DNA of 64,000 nucleotides from DASYLJ01 sp964404165 (GCA_964404165.1 CAYOIZ010000021.1:1-64000), one strand, 5' to 3'; shown: positions 34,601 to 43,371, counted from the first letter of the stretch. Made by a program: numbers and translations. Notes: generated by a model from the letters alone, not told the origin.

Positions 34601-35283
34601 AGAGCATACCCCTCCGGAAGCCGAACATCCGGGGCAACGCCAGGAAGCCCAGCCTGATCCTCGCCTTCTCCGACCTCGACCACGACGGCCGCGCCGAGGC
34701 GTGGGAATACATGCGCACGACCAACCCCGGCACCTTCGTCGACGAGTCGGGCTGGTTCGCGCCCTGGCGATGGGTCGGGGATCCGACGCCGCACGACGCC
34801 GTCGAGCACCGGCTCTTCCAGAGTGTCACCAACCACGACGGGCCGTTCGCGATCGCGATCGGCGACATCGACGGCGACGGTGCGCAGGAGCTGGTCGGCG
34901 GGATGGTCGGCAACGGCTGCGGCGTCCTGCTCGACACCTGCGACAACGCCAACCCGGGCGCGCCGATCCGACGCGCGCTGGCGGTGCAGCATCCCGACGG
35001 CACGTTGGTCGCCGGCTTCCCGAAGCCGGTGCCGCAGCTCTTCAGCGACGACGGGGACGGCGCGGGGATCGGCTTCTCGTTCTTCATCGACGATCCGTTC
35101 GCCGCCACGCCGGCGATCGCCGACCTGGACGGCGACGGTCTGAAGGAGATCGTCTGGTTCGATCCCGAGTCGAGCCGTATCTACGTGTGGAACGTGCCTG
35201 GGACCCCGGGCCCGCTGCGCGCGGACTGGCCCATGTACGCGCACGACGCGAAGCACTCGAACGCGCTGCCGATCGTGCCCTGA
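31678..35283 (+). CDS. Secreted subtilisin-like (S8) protease with Ig-like and FG-GAP domains
   Basis: The 1201-residue protein starts at GTG 31678 (or ATG 31684). After a signal peptide comes a pro-region with 'MIVKLRPGITTCLACQLA' (residues 45-150). The S8 catalytic triad is complete: Asp220 ('AIIDTGIDVGHPDLA'), His275 ('FLHGTHVAGTVAAVG') and Ser460 ('RLAGTSMAAPHVTGT'). Two tandem 100-residue Ig-like repeats follow (522-621 and 622-721; 'VEITGTAQGPGFVSYTLDV' and 'IEIRGTAAGGGFVGYTVEV'). FG-GAP repeats such as 'DVDGDGKDDIVCSGS' and 'DIDGDGAQELVGGMV' run to the end. It is probably secreted and degrades protein outside the cell. It is divergent from the barrel protein. Confidence 0.9.
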   Translation: MTMPVTASRCWSAAIVLLWASAVLAAVVPTAGRVSVDAQGRPRADGAPRPELPRQMIVKLRPGITTCLACQLARGARLGTIAPGSRLDDLLAAHGIRSARALRRHVPAGAPGAARGRFPLRAGRGAPAADPPTFERTWVLSVPDGADLDAVARELTADPAIEYAEPDRARQVTLVPNDPYFASSDSWGQHFDDLWGVKRIGAPAAWDVTRGAGVLVAIIDTGIDVGHPDLAANVWTNPDEIAGNGVDDDGNGFVDDVHGWDFADDDADPHDDFLHGTHVAGTVAAVGDNGMGIVGVAFESRLMAVRGLGTYGAGSTSDLAEAILYAVDNGADVINASWGGPGSSQTFADVLAAAHAAGVVFVAAAGNVNSDAADFFPAGDPNVVAVAAFTYADRRANFSNFGLTLDVGAPGGGDDPPPNKYSSLSILSTLANGLAPLNVPPTTLVLQNGGGSYVRLAGTSMAAPHVTGTVALILAANPGLSVEQVRQVLRTTADDRPPAGVDADSGYGLVNAAAAVVAPTPLEAHLTAPGGDLLAPTDVEITGTAQGPGFVSYTLDVRPAGTPGGWVPIAGPVAAPVADGLLATMDARPLGDGDHVLRLRVTGTTGVFEDVMPITIRNVQIETPERLAALRPDGPIEIRGTAAGGGFVGYTVEVRRPALDGLAWRSEGVTLAVPHGTQVRHGLLATLDVSGLTEGDRFDFRLSVTSATGTREALRRGVVIDPTLRAGWPRQIVSGSDREYLTVADLDGLGTQSVLVGSGHDVIVFEHDGSIRPGWPQSVVVGDPLVGTRGAPLVADVLGDARPEIIATNGTHLLVWSADGVLQPPFPIAVPVLESSGNEWITAGDVDGDGKDDIVCSGSLGLDVIRGDGMPAPGWSSTAPFNSMAAIGDVLGDPRAEVAVWRARNDGAVLRGQGRVSLSAAGAAIASRVAKGALFTRVGLADMDGDGRQDMVVLASKPSAQIGKPRVSATSASGQSIPLRKPNIRGNARKPSLILAFSDLDHDGRAEAWEYMRTTNPGTFVDESGWFAPWRWVGDPTPHDAVEHRLFQSVTNHDGPFAIAIGDIDGDGAQELVGGMVGNGCGVLLDTCDNANPGAPIRRALAVQHPDGTLVAGFPKPVPQLFSDDGDGAGIGFSFFIDDPFAATPAIADLDGDGLKEIVWFDPESSRIYVWNVPGTPGPLRADWPMYAHDAKHSNALPIVP

Positions 35284-35407
35284 GATCGCACCCCCGGGTA
35301 ATTCACCGGCGTCGCCAGGGCCGTGGCTCTCGAACGGGCGCGACGTCACCGTGCCGTGCATTTCCTGGTGGACCGCATCGCGGGTTTTCGAGTAAGCCCG
35401 GGACATC

Positions 35408-37609
35408 GTGAGATCATTCATCCTCTCGGTCCTCGTCCTGCTGTCCGCGGGGCTCGCTCGCGGCGGCGCGCTTCCCATCGTCGTGCAGCCGAACGTCGCC
35501 TACCTCTCGATCATGGGGGCCACGCCCGGCGACACGTACCACCTGACACACCCGCAGCGCGGCCAGGTCGCGAGCGGGCAGGTCGACGCCTTCGGCAGCC
35601 TGTTGTTCCCCTTCCTCGAACAGGGGACGACCTACTCGATCCAGAACGCGGCCGGCGGCGAGCCGATCGACGCCACCGTGCTGCGCTTCGAGGACCATCC
35701 GCCGCAGTCGGTCTACGAGGCGCAGACGCTGACCGAGGGCTACCAGTACATCCGTATGCGCGACGGGACGCTGCTCGCGGCAACGGTCTACCCGCCACTC
35801 GGGAAGACCATGGCTGACGGCCCGTTCCCCACCGTCATCGAGTACTCGGGCTACAATCCGGCCGAGCCTGGCGCCCAGCCGGCGCAGCCGTCCGAGCTGA
35901 TCGCCTGGGCGCTCGGCTACGCCGTCGTCGGCGTGAACATGCGCGGCTCCGGTTGCTCCGGCGGCATCTTCGGCATCTTCGACTATGCGACGACGGCCGA
36001 CGGCTACGACATCGTCGAGACCGTGGGCGTGCAGCCGTGGGTGCTCGACCACAAGGTCGGCATGGTCGGCCTCTCCTTCTCGGGCATCACGCAGACGTTC
36101 GTCGGCGGCGCCCGCCCGCCGCACCTCGGTGCGGTGGCGCCGTTGTCGACCATCGGCGACATCTATCGCGCGCCGGGCTATCCGGGCGGCATCTTCAACA
36201 ACGGGTTTGCCGAGAGCTGGCTCGACGAGCGCCGCCGCGACGCGGAGCCCGCGCCCGCGGGTGGGCAGGGCTGGGCGAAGAAGCGCATCGAGGAGGGCGA
36301 CACCGTCTGCCTCGACAACCAGAAGATGCGTCTGCAGCAGCTCGATCCGGTCCTGCAGACGAAGGCGACACCCTACTACACGGCTTCGTTGATGGACGAG
36401 CGCTCACCGTCGACATGGGTCGACAAGATCCAGGTCCCGATGTTCTACTCCGCGGCCTTCCACGACGAGCAGACGGGCCCCGACTTCGCGTCCATGGTGT
36501 CGCGCTTCCCGGTACGCCCGGACGTGAAGGTGACGGTGCAGAACGGCGTGCACACGAGCCCGTTCGATCCCGAGGTCCTGTGGGACTGGATCGCGTTCCT
36601 CGACATCTATGTCGCCGGCCGCATTCCCGACCCGAGCCGCATGGGTCCCTTCGCGACCATCCTGACGCAGCAGATCCTGGGTGCGAACAGCCCGATGGTG
36701 CCGGTGCCGCCGGACACATACGACGACGTCGCGTCGCTCGCCGAGGCCCGGGCGCGCTTCGAGTCGCGACCGTTCGTCCTCGTGCGCATGGAGAACGGCG
36801 CGGGGTCCGACATCCCGGGCCTGCCCGTCGCGCGCTACGAGCTCGGCTACTCGCAATGGCCGCCGGCGGAGGCCAGACCGACGACCTTCTACTTCGGCCC
36901 GAACGGCAAGCTCGCGCGCAAGCGTCCGCGTGGCAACAAGAAGATCGACAGCTACCGCCCCGATCCGGAGGCACGTCCCATGTCGACGCTGCCGACGGGC
37001 GGTGCGTGGGACGTAGACCCGCCGTACGAGTGGTTGCCGCTCGTCGACGGCACGGGCGTGGCCTATGCGACCCCGCGTCTCAGGAAGCCTTTGACGGTGG
37101 TCGGGCCGAGCAGCGTCGACCTCTGGCTGCGCAGCAGCGCCCTCGACACCGATCTCCAGGTGACGCTCTCGGAGATCCGGCCCGACGGCCAGGAGACCTA
37201 CGTCCAGAGCGGCTACCTTCGCGCCAGCCACCGCAAGCTCGACGAAGCGCGATCGACGTCCACGCACCCGGTGCAGACGCATCTCGAGGCGGACGCCGAG
37301 CCGATGCCCGCGGGCGAGTTCGTTCCGGCGAGGGTGGAGCTCTACGCCGTGTCGCACGTGTTCCGGAAGGGATCGCGCGTCCGGGTGAGCGTCGAAGCCC
37401 CCGGCGGCGATCGCGTGGCATGGGCGTTCGCTACGCCGCCGACGGACGGTCAGGTGACGAACGATATCTCGCGTGGCGGAAAGCGCTCCTCGAAGCTGGT
37501 GCTGTCGGTCGTGCCCACCGTGGACGAGACACCGGAAGCGCTGCCGCCGTGTCCGTCGCTGCGCGGGCAGCCGTGCCGGATGTACGCGCCCGCGATGAAC
37601 GGCGGCTGA
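35408..37609 (+). CDS. Secreted CocE/NonD-family hydrolase (X-Pro dipeptidyl-peptidase-like)
   Basis: GTG 35408 gives 733 residues with a signal peptide ('FILSVLVLLSAGLARGGALP'). The alpha/beta-hydrolase core contains 'TVYPPLGKTMADGPFPTVIE', the family landmark 'YAVVGVNMRGSGCSGG', the nucleophile Ser223 in 'VGLSFSGITQ', and the likely catalytic His in 'NGVHTSPFDPE'. A C-terminal jelly-roll PepX_C domain fills about residues 475-700 ('VVGPSSVDLWLRSSALDTDL'). It ends in a Cys-rich tail ('CPSLRGQPCRMY'). The family hydrolyses esters, amides or X-Pro peptides; the substrate is not readable. It may be transcribed with the subtilase 124 bases upstream. Confidence 0.85.
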   Translation: MRSFILSVLVLLSAGLARGGALPIVVQPNVAYLSIMGATPGDTYHLTHPQRGQVASGQVDAFGSLLFPFLEQGTTYSIQNAAGGEPIDATVLRFEDHPPQSVYEAQTLTEGYQYIRMRDGTLLAATVYPPLGKTMADGPFPTVIEYSGYNPAEPGAQPAQPSELIAWALGYAVVGVNMRGSGCSGGIFGIFDYATTADGYDIVETVGVQPWVLDHKVGMVGLSFSGITQTFVGGARPPHLGAVAPLSTIGDIYRAPGYPGGIFNNGFAESWLDERRRDAEPAPAGGQGWAKKRIEEGDTVCLDNQKMRLQQLDPVLQTKATPYYTASLMDERSPSTWVDKIQVPMFYSAAFHDEQTGPDFASMVSRFPVRPDVKVTVQNGVHTSPFDPEVLWDWIAFLDIYVAGRIPDPSRMGPFATILTQQILGANSPMVPVPPDTYDDVASLAEARARFESRPFVLVRMENGAGSDIPGLPVARYELGYSQWPPAEARPTTFYFGPNGKLARKRPRGNKKIDSYRPDPEARPMSTLPTGGAWDVDPPYEWLPLVDGTGVAYATPRLRKPLTVVGPSSVDLWLRSSALDTDLQVTLSEIRPDGQETYVQSGYLRASHRKLDEARSTSTHPVQTHLEADAEPMPAGEFVPARVELYAVSHVFRKGSRVRVSVEAPGGDRVAWAFATPPTDGQVTNDISRGGKRSSKLVLSVVPTVDETPEALPPCPSLRGQPCRMYAPAMNGG

Positions 37610-37648
37610 TCGGCGTCGCGCGCGGCGTCGGCCGCGGCAGCCGGCCGG

Positions 37649-39685
37649 TCATGGAGCGGCCTCGACGTCCACCACGGCGCGGGCGAGCACGTGTTCGGGG
37701 GTCGCCGCCGCCGCGATCGTCACCTCGTACGACCCCGGATCGGGGACCTCGCCGGGGACGTCGCGAGCCATCTCCTCGCCCGGCCCGAGGGCGATCGGGA
37801 GCAGCAGCCGTCGCTCGTAGACCCGAGCGGGTCCGCCGTTCCGGTCGTGCCAGACCATGCGGATCGGCGTCGGCTGGATCGGATCGGGATGGCGGTACGT
37901 CGCCCCGGACAGGTTGCGGAACGTGAACGGAATCGTCCCCGAGGGCGCCGGCACCCGGACGGCGGTCGCCGCCGCACCCGGTGCGAGCGCATCGAGCGAC
38001 GTGACGACCGGGCTCGCGCTGCGCAGCTCGAAGAGCTCATGCCCGTCGGCTTGGCCGATCGACACGAACGACGTACTCCGGAACGCTCTCAACCGCTCCA
38101 CGCGCCAGCGTACGAGGGTGCGGGCGTCGAGGAGGTCTTCGTGCACGATGACGTAGCGGAAGCCGAGCGCGTAGAGCGCATCGACGGCGGCTGGGGCCGG
38201 CAGCCGCCGTCCGAGCGCGGCGACGTCCGGCTCCGTCGGGCCGTCGAGCGACGTGGGACAGGCCGCGATCCGGTGGTGGTGATACATGCGGCGCGCGGCG
38301 TAATGCGGAACGTATCCGATCCCGTTGAGTACGGCGCCCGGCGCGAACGGGAGGTCCAACACGGCGCCGCCGTCCCCCATGCGGGCATACAGGGCCAGCT
38401 CCGCGTCGGTCGGCCGCCAGGCCTCCGTCTTCATGTCGACCGTCCGCCCGAACGCGATGCGCGCGACGTCGGGCTGGAAGACCTCCACGACGGCGGCGAT
38501 GGCGAGCGTGCCGTACAGCAACGGACGCACGCCGCGCGGCAGGACGCGCGCGAGTGCCGCGGCACCCCAGGCGGCGAGGAACGCCACCGCGAGCGGCACG
38601 CCGTACATCATCATCGGGAGGACGCGCACGCCCTGGAAGTACCCGCCGATCTTGGACCACAACCAGAAGAACACCCTCGCCGACGGCGGGCCGAGCATCG
38701 GGGCGAGGCCGGCGGTCCCGAGCCATGCGCACAGGAAGCCGGCCGCCATGACGGCGAGACGGGGATCGCCGCGCTGGTCACGCCGCCACAGCCGATCGAC
38801 CAACCCCACGAGCGCGAGCACGGCCGCAGCGGTGCCGGTCCACAGCATGCCCCCGAAGAAGAGGACCTCGGCTTTCCACGGCATGGAGAAGCGCCCGCTC
38901 GGCGGCCAGATGCTCTTCATCTGGAAGTACGGCCAGAGCACGGCGGCGGCGACGGCGGCGATGACGACTGCGGCAACCCCGAGCTTCGGGAGGACCGCGG
39001 GGAGGCGTCGCCGGTGCTGGAACAGCACGGCTACGGCGTAGACACCACCCAGCAGGCCGAACTCGATCAGGGTGTAGGCGCTCTCGAGACACTGGAGGCT
39101 GCCGACGGCCGCCAGCGCGGCGACGTCGCGCCACCGCCCGGACGCGGCCACCCGATGCAGGAAGAGGAAGAAGAGCGGGATCCAGAAGTCGCCGTGACAG
39201 AACGGATGGTGCGGATCGCCGACGCGCGCCGGCAGGATCTCGAAGAACAGCCCGGCCAGGAACGCGGCGCCCGCGTCCCGCGTCCAGTACCAGGCGAGCG
39301 CGTACATCGAGAGGCCGGACAGCACGAGCCCCAGCACGACGACGACGTTGAACGTGAGGATCGGGTCGCCGGTGAGGGCGTACGGCACGACCGCAAGCAG
39401 CGCCTCGCCGTACATGTGCTCGCCGAACGTGACGGCCTTCGGGAGCGGATGACAGTCCCCGTCCAGCAACCGGCTGGGAGCGTGCAGCAGCAGGTAGGCG
39501 GCCCGGATCGAGCCCGCCGCTTCCTTCAACTGGTCCGATTGCGAGAGGCGCTTGTAGCTGCCGAGTGCATCGTGGTCGGCGGGATAGGGCAGCAGGTCAC
39601 CCGGCGCACCCAGCACGGCGCGCATCGCCCACAGGGCGACCGCGACGTAAGCGGCCGTGGCGAGAAGGTGCGGCGAGCGTTTCAT
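37649..39685 (-). CDS. Polytopic membrane protein, GT-C/YfhO-like (paralogue type)
   Basis: Started at ATG 39685 ('MKRSPHLLATAAYVAVALW') the product has 678 residues with about ten transmembrane helices and a large C-terminal domain. The first loop is long and acidic ('PYPADHDALGSYKRLSQSD'), and a His-rich loop ('ILPARVGDPHHPFCHGDFWI') precedes the middle helices. This general architecture (acidic periplasmic loop, many helices, C-terminal soluble domain) matches the protein at 21572 and is typical of GT-C sugar transferases and YfhO-like lipoteichoic-acid modifiers. Function unknown. It is the last gene of a same-strand run with the SGNH hydrolase, alpha/beta hydrolase and amine oxidase. Confidence 0.65.
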   Translation of the reverse strand: MKRSPHLLATAAYVAVALWAMRAVLGAPGDLLPYPADHDALGSYKRLSQSDQLKEAAGSIRAAYLLLHAPSRLLDGDCHPLPKAVTFGEHMYGEALLAVVPYALTGDPILTFNVVVVLGLVLSGLSMYALAWYWTRDAGAAFLAGLFFEILPARVGDPHHPFCHGDFWIPLFFLFLHRVAASGRWRDVAALAAVGSLQCLESAYTLIEFGLLGGVYAVAVLFQHRRRLPAVLPKLGVAAVVIAAVAAAVLWPYFQMKSIWPPSGRFSMPWKAEVLFFGGMLWTGTAAAVLALVGLVDRLWRRDQRGDPRLAVMAAGFLCAWLGTAGLAPMLGPPSARVFFWLWSKIGGYFQGVRVLPMMMYGVPLAVAFLAAWGAAALARVLPRGVRPLLYGTLAIAAVVEVFQPDVARIAFGRTVDMKTEAWRPTDAELALYARMGDGGAVLDLPFAPGAVLNGIGYVPHYAARRMYHHHRIAACPTSLDGPTEPDVAALGRRLPAPAAVDALYALGFRYVIVHEDLLDARTLVRWRVERLRAFRSTSFVSIGQADGHELFELRSASPVVTSLDALAPGAAATAVRVPAPSGTIPFTFRNLSGATYRHPDPIQPTPIRMVWHDRNGGPARVYERRLLLPIALGPGEEMARDVPGEVPDPGSYEVTIAAAATPEHVLARAVVDVEAAP

Positions 39686-39812
39686 GACATTGCCGGGCCG
39701 GGGAGTGGGCATCCGTGGGGTCCCCTGCGCGGACCAGAGGCATACCCAATCGGCGCGACGATGCCGAGCGCACACGACGGCCGGCGAATCGCCTCGGCGT
39801 CGCCGACGCGGG

Positions 39813-40895
39813 TCAGCGCGCGGGCAGCCAGCGGAGCGTCTGCAGCTCGTCGAACAGGAGTCGGCCCATCAACGCGTAGCCGGCGGCGTTCGGGTGCGTC
39901 ATGTCGGCGTCGGTGAACACCTCGCGATGCCGCGGGTACATGACGGGCGCCATCGCGAGGAACGGCGTGTCGGTCGCGCGCGCGACGTCGCGCACGATCT
40001 GTTGGTAGGCGTCATGCGTCGCATGCAGTTCCTCGAGCGACGTCGCGTCCTGCATCGCATTCGGGAACGTCTCGCCCGGCGTCGGGCCGCGCTCGAGCGG
40101 ACGATATGGAAAATCGAGGAAGAGCACGCGCGCGCCGTACGCGCGGCCGATCGTGACGATGCGCTCGAGGTTACGACGGAACTCTGCCGGCGGCACGACG
40201 CGCGGCGCGGGCGACAGCTGGCCGCCGGCATGCGTGCGGCGAACGCCGTGGAACATCAGGCGGACGACCTGGAGATCGAGCAGGGCCTGCGGTGTCCAGC
40301 GCAGCAACGCATAGTCGAGCGGGGTCGAGGCGGGGACGGGCTCGCGGCCGAACCGCTGGCCATGGTCGTTGTTGCCGAACCGCACCGTGATGACGTCGGG
40401 CCCCAGGCGGACGACCTGCGCGAGCAGCTGTGCGACGCCCTGCGCGGACGTGTAGCCGAGCACGCCGGCATTGATCACTTCGACGTCGTTCCAGCCGTTC
40501 TTCGCGAGCAGCGCCGCCAGCTCCCCCGGATACGACGTCGAGCCGCGCACCTCCAGGAACGCCTCGTTCCATATGCCGAAGGTGGTCGAGTCGCCCATGC
40601 AGACGATGCGGAACGTCCCCGGCGGTTTTCGGACGGTGATCTCGGGGCCGCGGAAACCGAGCGAGTTGATCGTGAAGCCGAGCTGGGCCTGGACATCGCC
40701 GGCCCGGTTCGTGCGCGCGACCACCGGATCGTAGACGACCCACGTCCACATGGGGTTGGTCGAGACCTCGAACTGGTGCACCAGCCCCGTGAGCCGCAGC
40801 GCGACCTCGACGAGGGCGAGCGTGACGACGGTGCTCGCAACCAGGAGGAGGATTGGAGCGAGGAGTCGGCGTGGCGTCAGCGTCGCTGCCGTCAG
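39813..40895 (-). CDS. Membrane-anchored SGNH/GDSL hydrolase (CTG start)
   Basis: Started at CTG 40895 the protein is 360 residues. It opens with a transmembrane anchor ('LLAPILLLVASTVVTLALVE'), absent if the first standard start (GTG 40781) is used. The SGNH catalytic Ser103 is in 'CMGDSTTFGIW', the Asn/Gly blocks are 'GVLGYTSAQG' and 'RFGNNDHGQR', and the Asp-x-x-His is 'DADMTHPNAAGY'. The enzyme would hydrolyse esters outside the inner membrane, for example removing acyl groups from a glycan. CTG overlaps the stop of the upstream gene as CTGA, and an AAGGGA ribosome-binding sequence lies just ahead. No standard start exists upstream before an in-frame stop. Confidence 0.8.
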   Translation of the reverse strand: MTAATLTPRRLLAPILLLVASTVVTLALVEVALRLTGLVHQFEVSTNPMWTWVVYDPVVARTNRAGDVQAQLGFTINSLGFRGPEITVRKPPGTFRIVCMGDSTTFGIWNEAFLEVRGSTSYPGELAALLAKNGWNDVEVINAGVLGYTSAQGVAQLLAQVVRLGPDVITVRFGNNDHGQRFGREPVPASTPLDYALLRWTPQALLDLQVVRLMFHGVRRTHAGGQLSPAPRVVPPAEFRRNLERIVTIGRAYGARVLFLDFPYRPLERGPTPGETFPNAMQDATSLEELHATHDAYQQIVRDVARATDTPFLAMAPVMYPRHREVFTDADMTHPNAAGYALMGRLLFDELQTLRWLPAR

Positions 40896-41806
40896 CGGAT
40901 CCCTTCACTGACGAGCCAGCTCTTGAGCGTCTTCGTCACCAGCTCGGACGCGTCCTGCTGCAGGAAGTGCCCCGCGCCGGGGACCGTCACCAGCGTGAAG
41001 CCGCTGGCGACGTAGCTCCACGTGCCGTTCCAGCCGGCGGCGAGCAGGAACGGATCGCCGAGCCCGTGCATCGCCAGCACCGGCGCCTGCACCAGCGGAA
41101 ACTCCACGTCGGCGTACGGCTCGCGTGGATAGTTGCGTTTGTAGTAGGCGACCATCCCCTCGAGGCTCGAGCGCTCGAAGGCCTCGACGTAGTGCGCACG
41201 CGCGACCGGATCCGTCACCCAGCCGGCGATGGCCGCCGCCGTGAGCCCGAGATGCGAGCCCTCCTGCTGGAGGGCCCGCGCGTAGGCGCTGTTCGCCAGT
41301 TGCTGCGGGTTCTCGCGCAGTTCGCGCAGCATCGCGCGCGGATGCGGCGTGTTCAGGATGACGAGACGCTCGGTCATCGCCGGGTAGCGCATGGCGAAGG
41401 TCCAGGCGACGGCGCCGCCCCAGTCGTGGCCGACGACCACCGCCTGCTCCTCGCCGACGTCGCGGATCACCGCCGCGACGTCGCTCGCAAGCAGCGCGAT
41501 GTCGTACTCCGCCACGTCCTTCGGCTGCGCGCTCTCGTTGTAGCCGCGCTGGTCGATGGCGACGACGCGATAGCGCCGCGACAGCGCGTCCATCTGGTCG
41601 CGCCACGTGTACCAGAAGTCGGGAAAGCCGTGGATCATCACGATGAGCGGGCCATGGCGGCCGAGCGTGGCGTAGTGGATCGTGGTGCCGTCGTTGTCGG
41701 CGTAGCCGTGACGGACGCGATCCCAGACGTCCTTCGAGGCCGCGCTGGCGGGCGCAGGCACGAGGCACGTCAGGAGGGCCAGGAGACCGAGGAGACGTCG
41801 GAGCAT
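40892..41806 (-). CDS. Exported alpha/beta hydrolase, epoxide-hydrolase-like
   Basis: ATG 41806 gives 304 residues with a signal peptide ('LLGLLALLTCLVPAPASA'). The fold is that of epoxide hydrolases and haloalkane dehalogenases: 'IVMIHGFPDFWYTWRDQMD' (oxyanion hole HGxP), the nucleophile Asp128 in 'VVGHDWGGAVAW', and the C-terminal 'VPGAGHFLQQDA' catalytic His. Two lid tyrosines are suggested by 'GMVAYYKRNYPREPY'. An exported version of this cytoplasmic family is less common. It is in an operon with the amine oxidase upstream and is coupled to the SGNH hydrolase downstream. Confidence 0.82.
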   Translation of the reverse strand: MLRRLLGLLALLTCLVPAPASAASKDVWDRVRHGYADNDGTTIHYATLGRHGPLIVMIHGFPDFWYTWRDQMDALSRRYRVVAIDQRGYNESAQPKDVAEYDIALLASDVAAVIRDVGEEQAVVVGHDWGGAVAWTFAMRYPAMTERLVILNTPHPRAMLRELRENPQQLANSAYARALQQEGSHLGLTAAAIAGWVTDPVARAHYVEAFERSSLEGMVAYYKRNYPREPYADVEFPLVQAPVLAMHGLGDPFLLAAGWNGTWSYVASGFTLVTVPGAGHFLQQDASELVTKTLKSWLVSEGIR

Positions 41807-41889
41807 GGTCTGGCCTACCACACCCCGCCCACCGCGTGCCTGGTTCGATCGCGACCGGTCGTGCCGGCGGCCTGAACGGGCTCGCGGCG

Positions 41890-43287
41890 TCAGCCGACGC
41901 GGCGCCGGGCCGGGATGCCGCCCGCGATCAGGTCGGCGGCGGTCTCGCCCGATACCACCGCCCCCTCCATGAACCCGACCCAGTCGGCGAGATGCTCGCC
42001 GGCGAACAGGACCTGCCCGTGCGGCTTCCCCAGCACCGGACGCAGCGCGAAGAACTGGCCGGGACGGAAGAACGCGTACGCGCCCTGCGTCCAGCGATCG
42101 CGCTGCCAGGCGTAGGCCGCCGACGTCTGCCCGTAGCGACGCGCGCCGGTGGCGAACGGCGCCATGTCGTCGAGCACGATGTCGAGGCGCCGTTCGTCGC
42201 TCTGATCCGCGAGGACGTCGGCCTTGTCGCCAATGGCGTAGGCGCAGAGGATGCCGCGCGTGCCGGGCTGCCCCTGCGTCGAGTGGAAGTAGTAGTGGCT
42301 GGTGCGGTCGCTCACCATCGCGAAGTCGTCCTCGCCCCAGAAGCGCTCGCTGCACAGCACGTGCGTCTTGATGATGCGCGCATACTGCAGCTGCTCGGCC
42401 GCCTCGCGCTGCGCCACCGGCAGCGGCGGGTCGAAGGCGATGTCGCGCAGCGAGCGCACCGGCGCCGTGCACACGACGGCGTCCGCCGTGAACGGCACCT
42501 CGAGACCCGACGCCTCGTCGACGGCCGTGACCGTCACGATGCCGCGCCGCTCCTCCACCCGCGTGACGCGATGGCGGAGCCGGACGTGCTCGCGCCCGAT
42601 GCGGTCGGCGAGGCCGTCGACCATGCGGGCGTTGCCGCCCACGACCTTCCAGTCCATCTCGACGGTGTCGTTCGACCCGAAGTGGAGATCGGCGCCGCCG
42701 AAGGCGCCCACCATGCGGATGGTCTCGCCGAAGTCGGTGGAGTCGATCAGGTCCATCAGGCGCAGGTCGTCGTCGGGACAGCCGGCGTCGCGCAATGCCG
42801 TCCACCAGTCGTTGCGGTCGAACGCCTGCTTGTCCTGTGGGCGCATGCGCTCGTAGCGCTGGCGGATGGTCTCGAGCGCGGTCTTCGTCGCCGGCGCGAA
42901 ATCCCACGCGTCGGGCGCCGACACCGTGGCGTCGCGCAGCAGCGTGGTGCGCTCGAAGCGATGGCGCATCAGCTCGAGATCGAAGTCGGCGCACAGCGCG
43001 CGCAGGCGATCGTGGTCGTCGCCGATCCACTGCGCCCCGAGCTCGCACACCAGCTCCGGCGCCTCGGGGAAGCTGTAGGAGAAGACGCGCCCGCCGAGCC
43101 GGCTGCGACCGTCGAGCACCGTCACGTGCCAGCCCCGCCGCGTGAGGCGCCATGCCGCCGCCAGGCCGGAGAGCCCGCCGCCGATCACGACCGCCCGCTT
43201 CGCCGGTCGTGCACGCACCAGCGCCGGCACGAGCGTCGCCGGCACCGCCATCGCCCCCACCTGCAACAACCGCCGCCTCGTCAGCAT
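41890..43287 (-). CDS. Tat-exported flavin amine oxidase
   Basis: The 465-residue protein starts at ATG 43287 (GGAG seven bases upstream) with a Tat leader ('RRRLLQVGAMAVPATLVPAL'). The FAD-binding Rossmann motif is 'AVVIGGGLSGLAAAWRL'; 'SRLGGRVFSYSF' and 'ELVCELGAQWIGDDHDRL' are the second conserved block of the monoamine oxidase family; the C-terminal 'VLFAGEHLADWVGFMEGAV' is the FAD-contacting end. Such enzymes oxidise amines to aldehydes, releasing peroxide. Tat export fits a periplasmic role. It heads a run of three hydrolase or oxidase genes on the minus strand. Confidence 0.88.
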   Translation of the reverse strand: MLTRRRLLQVGAMAVPATLVPALVRARPAKRAVVIGGGLSGLAAAWRLTRRGWHVTVLDGRSRLGGRVFSYSFPEAPELVCELGAQWIGDDHDRLRALCADFDLELMRHRFERTTLLRDATVSAPDAWDFAPATKTALETIRQRYERMRPQDKQAFDRNDWWTALRDAGCPDDDLRLMDLIDSTDFGETIRMVGAFGGADLHFGSNDTVEMDWKVVGGNARMVDGLADRIGREHVRLRHRVTRVEERRGIVTVTAVDEASGLEVPFTADAVVCTAPVRSLRDIAFDPPLPVAQREAAEQLQYARIIKTHVLCSERFWGEDDFAMVSDRTSHYYFHSTQGQPGTRGILCAYAIGDKADVLADQSDERRLDIVLDDMAPFATGARRYGQTSAAYAWQRDRWTQGAYAFFRPGQFFALRPVLGKPHGQVLFAGEHLADWVGFMEGAVVSGETAADLIAGGIPARRRVG

Positions 43288-43317
43288 GGGAGGACTCCAG
43301 ACGTCGCCATGGCAGGT

Positions 43318-43340
43318 GTCAAGCAAAACGGCCGCTTGAC
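43318..43340. promoter_or_regulatory. Inverted repeat between divergent genes
   Basis: GTCAAGC at 43318-43324 and GCTTGAC at 43334-43340 are perfect 7-base arms separated by nine bases (AAAACGGCC). They lie in the 84-base gap between the amine oxidase start (43287, minus) and the secreted-protein start (43372, plus). Each arm contains TTGAC on one strand, so the pair could be two divergent -35 elements or a repressor site. No convincing -10 boxes are visible at 16-18 bases. Confidence 0.35.
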
Positions 43341-43371
43341 GGTCCGCCGCCCCGGGCATAGCCCCGAAGGT

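Noticed and set aside
29971..35478. 1835-codon open frame on the minus strand across the subtilase gene
   Set aside because: It is a high-G+C shadow: the product is Arg/Asp/Gly/Val-rich with no domain, and the plus-strand subtilase with full catalytic triad occupies the same DNA.
39813..40781. SGNH hydrolase starting at GTG 40781
   Set aside because: That start removes the transmembrane anchor that is encoded in frame just upstream and leaves an abrupt N-terminus; CTG 40895 with a CTGA overlap explains the sequence better.
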